Part shown: positions 1 to 8,154 of the stretch, piece by piece
Numbering within the stretch: the first letter of the stretch is position 1
Layout of the letters: each line of letters begins with the position of its first letter
Notes under the pieces: model-generated
What the model was told of the DNA's origin: nothing
What the model saw: only the letters and a program-made list of their open reading frames with translations
Database searches by the model: none
From: Mycobacterium asiaticum DSM 44297
GTDB taxonomy: Bacteria > Actinomycetota > Actinomycetes > Mycobacteriales > Mycobacteriaceae
Assembly: GCF_000613245.1 (NCBI RefSeq)
Contig: NZ_HG964938.1
Span: forward strand, 859,682 to 923,681
Length of the DNA: 64,000 bases
Direction: 5' to 3'
Program-made: the position numbers and the translations under genes

Positions 1-437
1 GGGCCCGGCGGGCGCTGGCCCGGCTGCGCCGGCGTGGCTTGCTACTCGCCGTCGTCACCAACCAGTCCGGCGTGGCCCGGGGTCTGATCACCCCGGAGCA
101 ACTCGGCAAGGTCAACGCGCGGGTCGACGAGGTGCTGGGCCCGTTCGACTGCTGGCAGGTGTGCGTGCACGGCGAGACCGACGGCTGCGGCTGTCGTAAG
201 CCACAACCCGGCATGGTGCTGGCCGCCGCCGCGGAGCTGGCGGTACCGGCGTCGCGATGCGTGCTGATCGGCGACACCGGAGGGGACGTGCAGGCCGCCT
301 TGGCCGCGCAAGCGCAGGCGGTCCTGGTGCCGACCGCCCGTACCCTTCCCGACGAGGTAGCGCACGCGCACGTCTTCGCCCGGGTAGCCCCCACCCTGGA
401 AGATGCGGTCGCCGTGGTGCTGCGGGAGTGCCGGTGA
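1..437 (+). CDS. gmhB: D,D-heptose 1,7-bisphosphate 7-phosphatase (GmhB), 3' part
   Basis: HAD-family phosphatase that would remove the 7-phosphate of D-glycero-D-manno-heptose 1,7-bisphosphate, the step between the kinase and nucleotidyltransferase reactions of HldE. The frame is open from base 3, so the 5' end with the nucleophile Asp lies outside the window. Visible are the VVTNQSG motif (HAD motif II), the GmhB-type zinc-binding loop CVHGETDGCGCRKP (Cys-x-His then Cys-x-Cys), and GDTGGD (motif III). The zinc loop separates GmhB and HisB phosphatases from other HAD enzymes, and the neighbours gmhA and hldE favour GmhB. Its stop overlaps the next gene's GTG by 4 bases. Confidence 0.88.
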   Translation, partial: ARRALARLRRRGLLLAVVTNQSGVARGLITPEQLGKVNARVDEVLGPFDCWQVCVHGETDGCGCRKPQPGMVLAAAAELAVPASRCVLIGDTGGDVQAALAAQAQAVLVPTARTLPDEVAHAHVFARVAPTLEDAVAVVLRECR

Positions 438-1453
438 GTACCGCGGTGGTCGCACGCCTGGACAGTGCCGGTGACGTGCTGATCGTCGGCCCGGCGGTGC
501 GCGCCGTCGGGGCCTGCCACGACCGGGTCGTAATGCTGGTGGGACCGCGCGGCCGGGACGCTGCCGAACTGTTGCCAGCCGTCGACGAGATCGTGGAATG
601 GCAGGCGCCGTGGGTGGATTTCGACTCGCCGGAACTGACCGCCTCCCACGCCGAAGCGCTGATCAAGCAACTGCGTGACATCGCGCCCGCCCGGATGTAC
701 ATCTTCACCTCGTTCCATCAGTCACCGTTGCCGTTGGCGTTGCTGGCCAGGATGGCATCGGTGCCCTGGGTGGGTGCGATCTGCGTCGACTATCCCGGCA
801 CGCTGCTGGACCTGCGGCATCAGGTGCCCGACGGCATCCCCGAGCCGGAACGAGCGCTTTCACTGGCCGAGGCCGCGGGTTGTCGGTTGCCCGCCGGGGA
901 CGACGGGACCCTACGCATCCGCGCGGTGGCATCGCTGCCTCCCGCGTTGGCGGATGCGATCGGCACCGATCCGCACGTCGTCTTCCACCCGGGTGCCGCG
1001 GTGGCGGCCAGGCGGCCCAACCCGGCCCGCAGCGCGCAGATGGTGGCCGCGCTGGTTCGGGCCGGATATCGGGTGCTGGTCACCGGCGGCCCCGACGAGG
1101 CCGACCTCACCGCGGCGGTCGCAACCGATGTGGCCACAGATCTCGGAGGCCGGACCAACCTGGCCGAGCTGGCGACCGTGTTCGCCGCGGCGCGCGTCGT
1201 CGTCGTACCCAATACGGGACCGGCGCACCTGGCGGCGGCGGTCGGAGCTCCCGTCGTCTCCCTGTTTGCACCGGTGGTGCCGGCCGAACAGTGGCGTCCG
1301 TACGGGCGCCAGGTCACCGTCCTGGGCGACCAGTCGGCGCCATGCCGAGACAGTCGTGCCCGGGTGTGTCCGGTGCCGGGCCATCCCTGCCTGGACGGAA
1401 TCACCGACACCGAACTGCTTGCCGCGGTTGGGTCGAGAGGAGGACAGCCATGA
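434..1453 (+). CDS. GT9-family glycosyltransferase (heptosyltransferase-like)
   Basis: 339-residue glycosyltransferase of the ADP-heptose:LPS heptosyltransferase family (GT9). The GTG at 434 overlaps the gmhB stop; reading further upstream would only overlap gmhB. The N-terminal Rossmann half starts ARLDSAGDVLIVGPAVRAV, as in heptosyltransferases. The C-terminal half has FHPGAAVAARR, a VLVTGGPDEADL strand, and PNTGPAHLAAAVGAPVVSLF, the family's nucleotide-sugar-binding segment. A Cys-rich tail (CRDSRARVCPVPGHPC) is also typical. Given the ADP-heptose genes around it, a donor of ADP-heptose type is inferred; the acceptor is unknown, since mycobacteria lack LPS. Ends in an ATGA overlap with gmhA. 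Confidence 0.82.
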   Translation: MSTAVVARLDSAGDVLIVGPAVRAVGACHDRVVMLVGPRGRDAAELLPAVDEIVEWQAPWVDFDSPELTASHAEALIKQLRDIAPARMYIFTSFHQSPLPLALLARMASVPWVGAICVDYPGTLLDLRHQVPDGIPEPERALSLAEAAGCRLPAGDDGTLRIRAVASLPPALADAIGTDPHVVFHPGAAVAARRPNPARSAQMVAALVRAGYRVLVTGGPDEADLTAAVATDVATDLGGRTNLAELATVFAAARVVVVPNTGPAHLAAAVGAPVVSLFAPVVPAEQWRPYGRQVTVLGDQSAPCRDSRARVCPVPGHPCLDGITDTELLAAVGSRGGQP

Positions 1454-2019
1454 TCGAACTGCATTTCGATGCCCTGCGAGAGGCGGTGGATCGGACCAGC
1501 GTCGAAGCGACCCGCCTACGCGGTTGGGGCCGTCAGCTGGCGGCGGTGCTGTCCGACGGGGGCCGGTTGCTGGCCTGTGGCAACGGGGGCAGCGCCGCCG
1601 AGGCCCAGCACCTCACCGCCGAACTCGTCGGCCGCTTCCAAGGTGAGCGAAAACCACTGTCCGCCATTGCCTTACATGCCGATACTTCAGCACTGACCGC
1701 GATAGCCAACGACTACGGTGTCGAGGAAATGTTCGCCCGGGGAGTGCGGGCGCACGGTCGCAGCGGCGACGTGCTGGTGGCCCTGTCCACCAGCGGCACC
1801 AGCAGCAATGTGCTGGCAGCGGTGAAGGCCGCCCACGAAGTCGGCATGGTGACGTGGGCCCTGACCGGTCGGGGCCCCAACGAGCTGGCGGCGATGTGCG
1901 ATGAAGCGATCAGCGTGGACGCGTCGGCCACCTCGACGGTGCAGGAAATTCACCTGATGCTGGTGCACGGCCTGTGCATGGCGGTCGACGACGTATTGCT
2001 GGGAACGAGTGCACTGTGA
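1450..2019 (+). CDS. gmhA: Sedoheptulose-7-phosphate isomerase
   Basis: 189-residue SIS-domain isomerase that converts sedoheptulose 7-phosphate to D-glycero-D-manno-heptose 7-phosphate, first step of ADP-heptose synthesis. The family zinc ligands are in place: H54 and E58 after CGNGGSAAEAQH, and Q165 and H173 in QEIHLMLVH, with the same spacings as E. coli H61/E65 and Q172/H180. The STSGTSSN phosphate-binding loop is at about 113-120. Length is normal for GmhA (about 190). The ATG overlaps the upstream TGA, so it is translationally coupled to the GT9 gene. Mtb has a gmhA at a different locus (Rv0113), so this may be a second copy or a different pathway. Confidence 0.93.
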   Translation: MIELHFDALREAVDRTSVEATRLRGWGRQLAAVLSDGGRLLACGNGGSAAEAQHLTAELVGRFQGERKPLSAIALHADTSALTAIANDYGVEEMFARGVRAHGRSGDVLVALSTSGTSSNVLAAVKAAHEVGMVTWALTGRGPNELAAMCDEAISVDASATSTVQEIHLMLVHGLCMAVDDVLLGTSAL

Positions 2020-3425
2020 AACCGCTTGTGATCGTAGGTGATTCATTGCTGGACGTGGACGTCGAGGGTTCGGCGACTCGGCTCAGCCCAGAGGCGCCGG
2101 TGCCTGTGGTGGATGCCGAACGCCTCGTCCAGCGGCCGGGAGGTGCGGGGCTGGCGGCGCTGCTCGCGGCCCGCACCGAGACCGGCGTCGTGCTGGTCAC
2201 CGGCGTTGCCGAGGATGACGCCGGCGACCAGCTGCGCAGCCTGTTGGTCGCCGCGGGCGTACGCGTGCTCGAGTTGCCGACGACCGGAACTACCGTGACC
2301 AAGACCAGGATTCGAGCACACGGTCAATCGATATGCCGGCTGGACCGGGGCGATGCGGCCCCGGTCAGCGCGCCACTGCCGGGTCAGGTGTTGAATGCGC
2401 TGGCCGAAGCACGCGCGATATGCGTTGCCGACTACGGCGGGGGCATAACCTCGCTGCCCGAGATCCGAAAAGCGCTGACACGGATGGCATCCCGCATCCC
2501 GATTGTGTGGGATCCGCACCCGCGTGGCGCGCCTCCGGTACCCGGATGCGCACTGGTGACGCCGAATCAGCAAGAAGCTCGGCACTTCTGCCCGGACCGC
2601 AAGCATGGTGACGTAGGCGAGACACTGCGCCGGAGATGGGACGCCGCGGCCGTATGTATCACCCGGGGAGCACGCGGGGCCCAGGTGTATGGGCTCTATG
2701 AGGGCGTTCGCCATGTCGCCGTGCCGTCGTCCGTGGCCGCGGGTGGGGCTCCGGCTGATGTCTGTGGCGCCGGGGACCGATTCGCCGTCGCCGCCGCCAC
2801 GGCACTGGGTGCCGGCGCCGATCCGGCGGCGGCGGTGGTGGCCGCCGTCGCCGATGCGGCTCGCTTCGTGACCGCCGGAGGCGCCGCCGCGGTCTCGACT
2901 CCCGTCCTGGCCACCGGCGCGTTGTCGGTGCGGGTCCATGGCCACGACCCGGTTGATGTCGACGTCGACGCGCTGGCCGCGCGACTGCGGCGCGATGGCC
3001 GGACCGTGGTCGCCACCGGCGGCTGCTTTGACTTGTTGCACACCGGCCATGTCCGGCTGCTCCGACAGGCCCGCGATCTCGGTGACGCATTGATCGTTCT
3101 GGTCAATTCCGACGATTCAGTGCGCGCATTGAAGGGTGCGGGGCGGCCGGTGATGCGTGATGTCGACCGTGCCCGGATATTGGGGGCCCTCGCGTGCGTG
3201 GATGCGGTGGCGATCTTCGACGGGCCGACGCCGGAGCGCTCGCTGGAGACACTGTGTCCCGATATCTGGGTCAAGGGCGGCGACTATGCCGCCGATGAGC
3301 TGCCGGAGGCCGGAATCGTGCGGCAGCACGGCGGCGAGGTCGTCATTCTGCCGACGGTCGCGGGTTATTCGTCGTCACGCTTGATCGCGGCGGCCGTCTC
3401 TGGCCGACCACAAACCGAAAGGTGA
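2016..3425 (+). CDS. hldE: Bifunctional heptose-7-phosphate kinase / heptose-1-phosphate adenylyltransferase
   Basis: 469 residues, close to E. coli HldE (477). The N-terminal half is a PfkB/ribokinase-type kinase with substrate segment GDSLLDVDVEG near the start, GGAG at about 42-45 and the catalytic GAGD at about 251-254. The C-terminal half, from about residue 330, is a cytidylyltransferase-fold domain with GGCFDLLHTGH and a late GYSSSRLI motif. Together these would phosphorylate D-heptose 7-phosphate at C1 and, after GmhB action, make ADP-D-glycero-beta-D-manno-heptose. The start GTG at 2016 overlaps the gmhA stop by 4 bases. No HldD-type epimerase is visible in the window, so the product is probably the D,D epimer. 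Confidence 0.92.
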   Translation: MKPLVIVGDSLLDVDVEGSATRLSPEAPVPVVDAERLVQRPGGAGLAALLAARTETGVVLVTGVAEDDAGDQLRSLLVAAGVRVLELPTTGTTVTKTRIRAHGQSICRLDRGDAAPVSAPLPGQVLNALAEARAICVADYGGGITSLPEIRKALTRMASRIPIVWDPHPRGAPPVPGCALVTPNQQEARHFCPDRKHGDVGETLRRRWDAAAVCITRGARGAQVYGLYEGVRHVAVPSSVAAGGAPADVCGAGDRFAVAAATALGAGADPAAAVVAAVADAARFVTAGGAAAVSTPVLATGALSVRVHGHDPVDVDVDALAARLRRDGRTVVATGGCFDLLHTGHVRLLRQARDLGDALIVLVNSDDSVRALKGAGRPVMRDVDRARILGALACVDAVAIFDGPTPERSLETLCPDIWVKGGDYAADELPEAGIVRQHGGEVVILPTVAGYSSSRLIAAAVSGRPQTER

Positions 3426-3429
3426 ACAT

Positions 3430-4137
3430 ATGCAAACCGATTCACAATCGCCAGCGCTCGGCGGTGTCCTGATCACCGGCGGCTCCTCTGGCCTCGGCGC
3501 CAGCACCGTGGCCGCCGTGGCGCAGCGCGGGGGGCTGCCGTTGATCCTCGATAAGCAACCCCCGGCCGGTGAGTTCCCTTATGCGGCTTGCGATCTGGCC
3601 GATACCGCGGCGGTCGAGGAGGCGGTGCACTCGCTGGCCGCCACCGTAGACGGGCGTATCACCGGCGTTTTCACCGCGGCCGGCATCGACTCCTGCGGCA
3701 CCCTCGAGCAGGTGCCGGCCAAGGAGTGGGAGCAGGTCGTCGCCGTGAACCTGGTCGGTACCGCCGCCGTCATTCGTGCCGCCCTGCCGTATGTCAAAGC
3801 CACTCAAGGACGGATCGTCACGTGCGCCTCCACCCTGGGCATCAAAGCGGTCAGCGACGCCACCGCCTACTGCGCGTCGAAATTCGGCGTCGTCGGCTTC
3901 ACCCGCGCGCTGGCCGCCGAACTTGCCGGACAAGTCGGCGTCACCCTGCTCATCCCGGGGGGAATGCACACCCCGTTCTTCGATGGACGCAGCGACCAGT
4001 ACAAGCCGCCGGCCGATGCCAAGCTCAACCGCCCCGAGGACGTAGCCCAGACGGTGGTGTTCGCGTTGTCCCAGCCGGTCGGATGCGAGGTTCGCGAGAT
4101 GGTGGTTTGCGCCTCCACGGAGGCTTCGTGGCCGTAA
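3430..4137 (+). CDS. Short-chain dehydrogenase/reductase
   Basis: 235-residue classical SDR. The cofactor motif TGGSSGLG is at about 16-23, and the catalytic residues S134, Y147 and K151 (STLG and YCASK) are intact, so it should be an active NAD(P)-dependent oxidoreductase. It starts 4 bases after hldE and its last 10 bases overlap the next glycosyltransferase, so it belongs to the sugar operon. It is not HldD: that epimerase is an extended SDR of about 310 residues. A role in modifying a nucleotide-linked or lipid-linked sugar is inferred only from context; the substrate cannot be read from the sequence. Confidence 0.8.
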   Translation: MQTDSQSPALGGVLITGGSSGLGASTVAAVAQRGGLPLILDKQPPAGEFPYAACDLADTAAVEEAVHSLAATVDGRITGVFTAAGIDSCGTLEQVPAKEWEQVVAVNLVGTAAVIRAALPYVKATQGRIVTCASTLGIKAVSDATAYCASKFGVVGFTRALAAELAGQVGVTLLIPGGMHTPFFDGRSDQYKPPADAKLNRPEDVAQTVVFALSQPVGCEVREMVVCASTEASWP

Positions 4138-5069
4138 CGCAGGACACCCTGCTGGTGCTGCGAGCACTCGGCCTGGGCGATTTGGTGACGGCGGTACCCG
4201 CGCTGCGGGGGCTGCGACGTCACTACCCCGCCGCCCGGATCGTCCTCGCCGCGCCCGCCCAATACCGCGAGCTGGCGCTGCTCACCGGGGCGGTCGACGA
4301 CCTGCTGCCCACCGCCTGCCTCGGTGACCGGCGCATCCGGACGGCGCCCCCGTCGCTCGCAGTGAATCTGCACGGCTGCGGACCGCAGAGCATCGACCAC
4401 GTGCTGGCATGGCGGCCCAGCGAGGTGATCACGCATGCCCACCCGCACCACCCCGACTTGCCGGGCCCGCCGTGGCGTGCCGACCTGCACGAGGTCGACC
4501 GCTGGTGCGCATTGCTGGGCTGGGCCAACATCTCCTGCGATCCGACCGATGTGCTGCTGCCGCGCCCGCGGGTCGAGTCGGGCCGTAGCGGGGCGGTGGT
4601 GATCCATCCCGGGGCATCGGCCGCGGCGCGGCAATGGCCGGTAGAGCGGTTCGCCGCCGTCGCAGCGGCGCTGAGCCGCGACGGTCACGACGTGGTGGTC
4701 ACCGGTTCGGCGGGTGAGTCCGACCTCGCCGGGCGGGTTGCGCGTGCCGCCGGTTTGCCCCGCACCGCGGTGCTGGCAGGCGGGCTGGATCTGCCCGCCC
4801 TGACCGCGCTCGTCCATGACAGTCGGTTGGTGATCTGCGGTGACACCGGCGTCGGCCATCTGGCCGCCGCTACCGGCACCGCGTCGGTGGTGCTGTTCGG
4901 TCCCACCGCCCCCGGTGCCTGGGGTCCGCGCGGCCCGGCGCCCCACGTCGCGCTGTGGGCGGGGGGAGTGGGAGATCCGCACGCCGAAACGCCGGCGCAG
5001 AACCTGCTGCTGATCACGGTGCCGCTGGTGCTATCGGCCAGCCGCGAACTCCTGAGCGAGGCCGCATGA
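4128..5069 (+). CDS. Second GT9-family glycosyltransferase
   Basis: 313-residue GT9 protein. The GTG at 4128 is chosen because GGAGG lies 4 bases upstream and the frame fits from there. N-terminal segment LVLRALGLGDLVTAVPALRGL is the canonical heptosyltransferase start. The C-terminal half has VVIHPGASAAARQWP, DVVVTGSAGESDL and the donor-binding segment CGDTGVGHLAAATGTASVVLFGP. It differs strongly from the first GT9 gene of the operon, so the two probably act at different acceptors or positions. Stop overlaps the ATG of the UDP-glucose dehydrogenase gene. An ADP-heptose donor is inferred from the operon. Confidence 0.82.
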   Translation: MAVTQDTLLVLRALGLGDLVTAVPALRGLRRHYPAARIVLAAPAQYRELALLTGAVDDLLPTACLGDRRIRTAPPSLAVNLHGCGPQSIDHVLAWRPSEVITHAHPHHPDLPGPPWRADLHEVDRWCALLGWANISCDPTDVLLPRPRVESGRSGAVVIHPGASAAARQWPVERFAAVAAALSRDGHDVVVTGSAGESDLAGRVARAAGLPRTAVLAGGLDLPALTALVHDSRLVICGDTGVGHLAAATGTASVVLFGPTAPGAWGPRGPAPHVALWAGGVGDPHAETPAQNLLLITVPLVLSASRELLSEAA

Positions 5070-6370
5070 CCAGCACACCCCGCATCGGAGTGGTCGGGGT
5101 CGGCTACGTCGGACTTACCACCGCCGTCTGCATGGCGGCGCGTGGATTGAGCACGGTCGCCGTGGATATCGACCCGGAGCGGGTTCGGAAGTTGAGGGCC
5201 GGAACGCCGGTGATCGACGAACCGGAGCTGCCAAAGCTGTTGCGCGACGGCCTCGCCGGCGGGCTGCTGAAGTTCAGTGTCGATGTCGCCGACCTTGCCG
5301 ACCGTGAGGTCGTCTTCGTCTGCGTGCCCACGCCCACCGGCGCGGACGGGCAGGCCGACGTCGGTGCGGTGCGCTCGGTGGTGGACCGCCTCGGCGAAGT
5401 TCTGAGTCCGGGTGCGGTGCTGGCAATGAAGTCCACGGTGCCGGTAGGCACCACATCCGACGTGGCAGAGCGTTTGCTTGCCAAAGCAATCCGCGTCGTA
5501 TCCACCCCGGAATTCCTGCGCGAAGGCAGGGCCATCCACGATTTTCACCACCCGGATCGCCTGGTGATTGGCACCCACGACGATGCCGCCGCGCAACTGG
5601 TACGGCACGCCTACGGCATTACCGCCCAGCCGGTGCTGCGGATGTCGCCGGAGAGCGCCGAGCTGGCGAAGTATGCCAGCAATGCCTTCCTGGCGGTCAA
5701 GCTCTCCTACACCAACTCGCTGGCCGCGCTGTGTGCGCAGGTCGGCGCCGATATCAACGACGTCACCCGCTGCATGGGCGCCGACCGCCGGATCGGATCG
5801 GAGTTTCTGTCACCTGGGCCGGGATGGGGTGGATCCTGCCTGCCAAAAGACACCGCGGCGTTGGTTCATACCGCACGGCAGCACGATTTGCGGCTCGCCG
5901 AAATCGAGGCCGCACGCTCGACCAATGCCGCCCAGGCCGCCCGCATCGCCGCAACCCTGCGTCGGCAGTTGCGTCGCCCGCTCACCGGTTGCCGCATCAC
6001 GGCGCTGGGTCTGACCTTCAAAGCCCACACCAGCGACACCAGGGATTCACCGGCCTTGGCTGCGTGCCGGGAACTCGCCGGGGCCGGCGCGCTTGTGCTG
6101 GGTTACGACCCCCAGTTGTGCAACATCGATCCGGCGATTCTGCAGTGGGCCCGGGTGACGGCCGTCGACGAGCCGTACCGTGCCGCAAAGGCGGCCGAGG
6201 CGATCCTGCTGTTGACCGAATGGTCCCAATTTCGCGATCTGGATTGGGAGGCAATCGCACGCGAGGCGCCCTCGGCCTTGGTGCTGGACACCCGAAACGT
6301 GTTGGACCCCGCGGCTGTGCGCTCGGTGGGCCTCTGCTACCTGGGTAACGGCGTGCCGTCGGGCTTCTGA
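5066..6370 (+). CDS. ugd: UDP-glucose 6-dehydrogenase
   Basis: 434-residue UDP-glucose/GDP-mannose dehydrogenase family enzyme; oxidises UDP-glucose to UDP-glucuronate with two NAD+. The N-terminal GVVGVGYVGLTTA dinucleotide-binding motif, CVPTPTGADGQAD loop, and GPGWGGSCLPKD segment with catalytic Cys258 are all present. C-terminal domain motif LGLTFKAHTSDTRDSPA is typical. Length is normal. It is the last gene of the coupled operon and is followed by a strong hairpin. UDP-glucuronate or a derived sugar could be a second building block of the glycan made by the two GT9 enzymes; this link is inference. Confidence 0.92.
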   Translation: MTSTPRIGVVGVGYVGLTTAVCMAARGLSTVAVDIDPERVRKLRAGTPVIDEPELPKLLRDGLAGGLLKFSVDVADLADREVVFVCVPTPTGADGQADVGAVRSVVDRLGEVLSPGAVLAMKSTVPVGTTSDVAERLLAKAIRVVSTPEFLREGRAIHDFHHPDRLVIGTHDDAAAQLVRHAYGITAQPVLRMSPESAELAKYASNAFLAVKLSYTNSLAALCAQVGADINDVTRCMGADRRIGSEFLSPGPGWGGSCLPKDTAALVHTARQHDLRLAEIEAARSTNAAQAARIAATLRRQLRRPLTGCRITALGLTFKAHTSDTRDSPALAACRELAGAGALVLGYDPQLCNIDPAILQWARVTAVDEPYRAAKAAEAILLLTEWSQFRDLDWEAIAREAPSALVLDTRNVLDPAAVRSVGLCYLGNGVPSGF

Positions 6371-6376
6371 ACAGAA

Positions 6377-6408
6377 CTGCGGTCCCCGCCTGATGACGGG
6401 GACCGCAG
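6377..6408. terminator. Bidirectional terminator-like hairpin
   Basis: Perfect 12-bp inverted repeat, CTGCGGTCCCCG (6377-6388) and CGGGGACCGCAG (6397-6408), with an 8-base loop. It lies between the convergent ends of ugd (+) and the CsbD-like gene (-) and could stop both transcripts. No clear T-tract follows on either side. Confidence 0.7.
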
Positions 6409-6423
6409 CACAGGAGGATTGAA

Positions 6424-6660
6424 CTACTGGTTCTCTTTTTGCCGTTCTTCGGCCGCTTCGGCGCCGCCGCGAGCGGATTCGGCTTCCGCCTCCTTCTTGG
6501 CGACATCACGCTGGGCGTCCGCCTTGTCCTGTTGCGCCCGGCCCTCGTTCTTCATGTCGTCGCTGCCGGTGACGGTGCCAAAAGCCTCCTTGGCCTTGCC
6601 CTTCACACCCTCGGCGACGCCCTTCACACCTGATTCGGGTCCACTGTTGCTGTCGCTCAT
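6424..6660 (-). CDS. CsbD-family stress protein
   Basis: 78-residue, very charged, Cys-free protein. The core GVKGVAEGVKGKAKEAFGTV matches the CsbD family, small soluble proteins induced by general stress in many bacteria; their molecular role is unknown. The C-terminal third is Glu/Ala/Lys-rich (KKEAEAESARGGAEAAEERQ) and probably helical. An in-frame ATG at 6672 would add four residues; the ATG at 6660 is used because the family core follows it directly, but neither has a strong ribosome binding site. Confidence 0.72.
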   Translation of the reverse strand: MSDSNSGPESGVKGVAEGVKGKAKEAFGTVTGSDDMKNEGRAQQDKADAQRDVAKKEAEAESARGGAEAAEERQKENQ

Positions 6661-6873
6661 CGCTTTTCCCATCCGTTCTTCTCTACTTCCACGCTGCGGC
6701 CGAGCCGGCCGCGGCGCATCGCGTTGCAGGGGTTCCCGGTTGATGGGGGATAAAACGGCCCGTCGGCTCGATCTGCAGCCGCTGCTCGCAATAGCCGTTG
6801 AGCGAAGAGATTGTTTGGCTCGGGGGACCTCGGGTAGCACGCGTCTGCGGGCAAAGGGAAAAGGACCATTAAC

Positions 6874-7611
6874 ATGACAACAGAGTTGGCTTTGATCACC
6901 GGTGCCAGTTGCGGGGTGGGATTTGCACTGGCGAAACAGTTCGCCAGGCGGGGCTACGACCTGATCATTGCCGACGGCTATGACGAAATCCACACTGCCG
7001 CAGCCGCACTCACGGTATTCGGCACCGACGTGCAGGCCGAGCAGGTCTCGTTGTGTTGCGCGGACAACGCGCAGTTGCTGCATCGCCGGGTGGTGTCGGA
7101 TGGCCGCCCGGTGACGGTGGCGGCGCTGGCCGCCTCGGTGAACGACGCCATGTGCCTGGACGGCAGCCTGGATGGCGCGTTGGATCTGGTGGATAGCAGT
7201 GTCCGCGGCACGATGTCGCTGGCTCGATTGCAGGCGGAGCGCATGGCAACGTATGGCCGTGGCGGCGTACTGCTGACCGCGTCGCCAGAGGACAGTGGCC
7301 CCGGGCTCGGGGCCGCGGTCTACGCGGCGAGTTCGGCGTTCTTGGAGGCGTTTGGCGAGATCCTGCAGCAAGAGGTACGCGATGCCGGGGTCAAGGTCAT
7401 CACGTCGTTGCCACGGCCCTCGGGCGGAAGCCGGTGCCACCTTCCGTCCGAGCTCGCGCGGCAGGCGCTCGACGCACTGAATTGCGACGGCAGGCCCGGC
7501 TTCGCGGCCCGGGCGACCGATGCGGTGACCACCCTGGCCGGACGCTTCATCGCGGATCGGATCAAAGGGCCTGTCTGGCAGGTCCTTTCACCGACTGGCG
7601 AGGCCGTTTAG
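6874..7611 (+). CDS. SDR-like protein lacking the catalytic lysine
   Basis: 245-residue protein with a Rossmann start ITGASCGVG (TGxxxGxG pattern) and SDR-type layout. The active-site region reads LLTASPEDSG then AAVYAASSA: the usual Y-x-x-x-K has Ser in the Lys place. Without that Lys normal SDR chemistry is unlikely, so it may bind a cofactor without reducing, or use unusual chemistry. The start ATG at 6874 follows AAAGGACCATTAAC. It stands alone between a divergent CsbD-like gene and the Rho-N-like gene. Mycobacterial SDRs of this truncated type are common, but no exact function is recognised. Confidence 0.65.
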   Translation: MTTELALITGASCGVGFALAKQFARRGYDLIIADGYDEIHTAAAALTVFGTDVQAEQVSLCCADNAQLLHRRVVSDGRPVTVAALAASVNDAMCLDGSLDGALDLVDSSVRGTMSLARLQAERMATYGRGGVLLTASPEDSGPGLGAAVYAASSAFLEAFGEILQQEVRDAGVKVITSLPRPSGGSRCHLPSELARQALDALNCDGRPGFAARATDAVTTLAGRFIADRIKGPVWQVLSPTGEAV

Positions 7612-7693
7612 ATTGCGTCTGCTCGCGCGTTTGATGTGCGTCGATCGGGGCACTCAAATTACGGCGTTGCATCAGGCATAGGAGGTGGCCGTC

Positions 7694-7951
7694 GTGCCGA
7701 ATTCGTCGATCAAGAACGAAAAGCTCTACAAAGACCTGCGGAAAAAGGGTGACTCCAAGGAGAAAGCCGCGCGCATCTCGAACGCGGCCGCCGGGCAGGG
7801 GAAATCAAAGGTCAGCCGCAAGGGCGGCAAGTCCGGTTCCTACGAGGACTGGACGGTCACAGATCTGAAAAAGCGCGCCAAAGAGCTTGGCATGTCCGGT
7901 TATTCAAGCCTGACCAAGGACAAGCTGGTCGCCAAGCTGCGCAACCACTAG
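7694..7951 (+). CDS. Small basic Rho-N/SAP-like domain protein
   Basis: 85 residues. The GTG at 7694 is chosen over 7685 because AGGAGG lies about 8 bases before it and the protein then begins PNSSIKNEKLYKDLRKKG, a start I recognise in actinobacterial small proteins. The N-terminal half is a Lys-rich helix with KEKAARISNAAA. The C-terminal 35 residues (WTVTDLKKRAKELGMSGYSS and KDKLVAKLRNH) match the Rho termination factor N-terminal / SAP-like helix-extended-loop-helix fold that binds nucleic acid. The role is unknown; nucleic-acid binding is inferred. Convergent with the next small gene. Confidence 0.75.
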   Translation: MPNSSIKNEKLYKDLRKKGDSKEKAARISNAAAGQGKSKVSRKGGKSGSYEDWTVTDLKKRAKELGMSGYSSLTKDKLVAKLRNH

Positions 7952-7958
7952 GCCTCCG

Positions 7959-8123
7959 TCAGTCCGGCGGCTCCTGCTCCGGTTCGGGGTCCCGGACCGG
8001 AGCCTGCTCACGCTCGGTGGCGTTGCCGGGTACATTCTCCTCCCGGCGCTCGTCGGTGACGTTTTTCTGCATCTGGTCGACGACCTCCTCGAGGTCGTCG
8101 TCGCGGCTTGGCAGTGAATCCAT
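7959..8123 (-). CDS. Small acidic protein, 54 residues
   Basis: Short open frame from ATG at 8123 to TGA at 7959. It is acidic and polar (MDSLPSRDDDLEEVVDQMQK, then DPEPEQEPPD at the C-terminus), has no Cys or hydrophobic segment and is predicted disordered. High G/C third positions support coding. No clear ribosome binding site is seen. It converges on the Rho-N-like gene with only 7 bases between stops. I do not recognise a family. Confidence 0.5.
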   Translation of the reverse strand: MDSLPSRDDDLEEVVDQMQKNVTDERREENVPGNATEREQAPVRDPEPEQEPPD

Positions 8124-8154
8124 GGTTGTCTGAGGTACCCGGGGTCGGCCGGTT

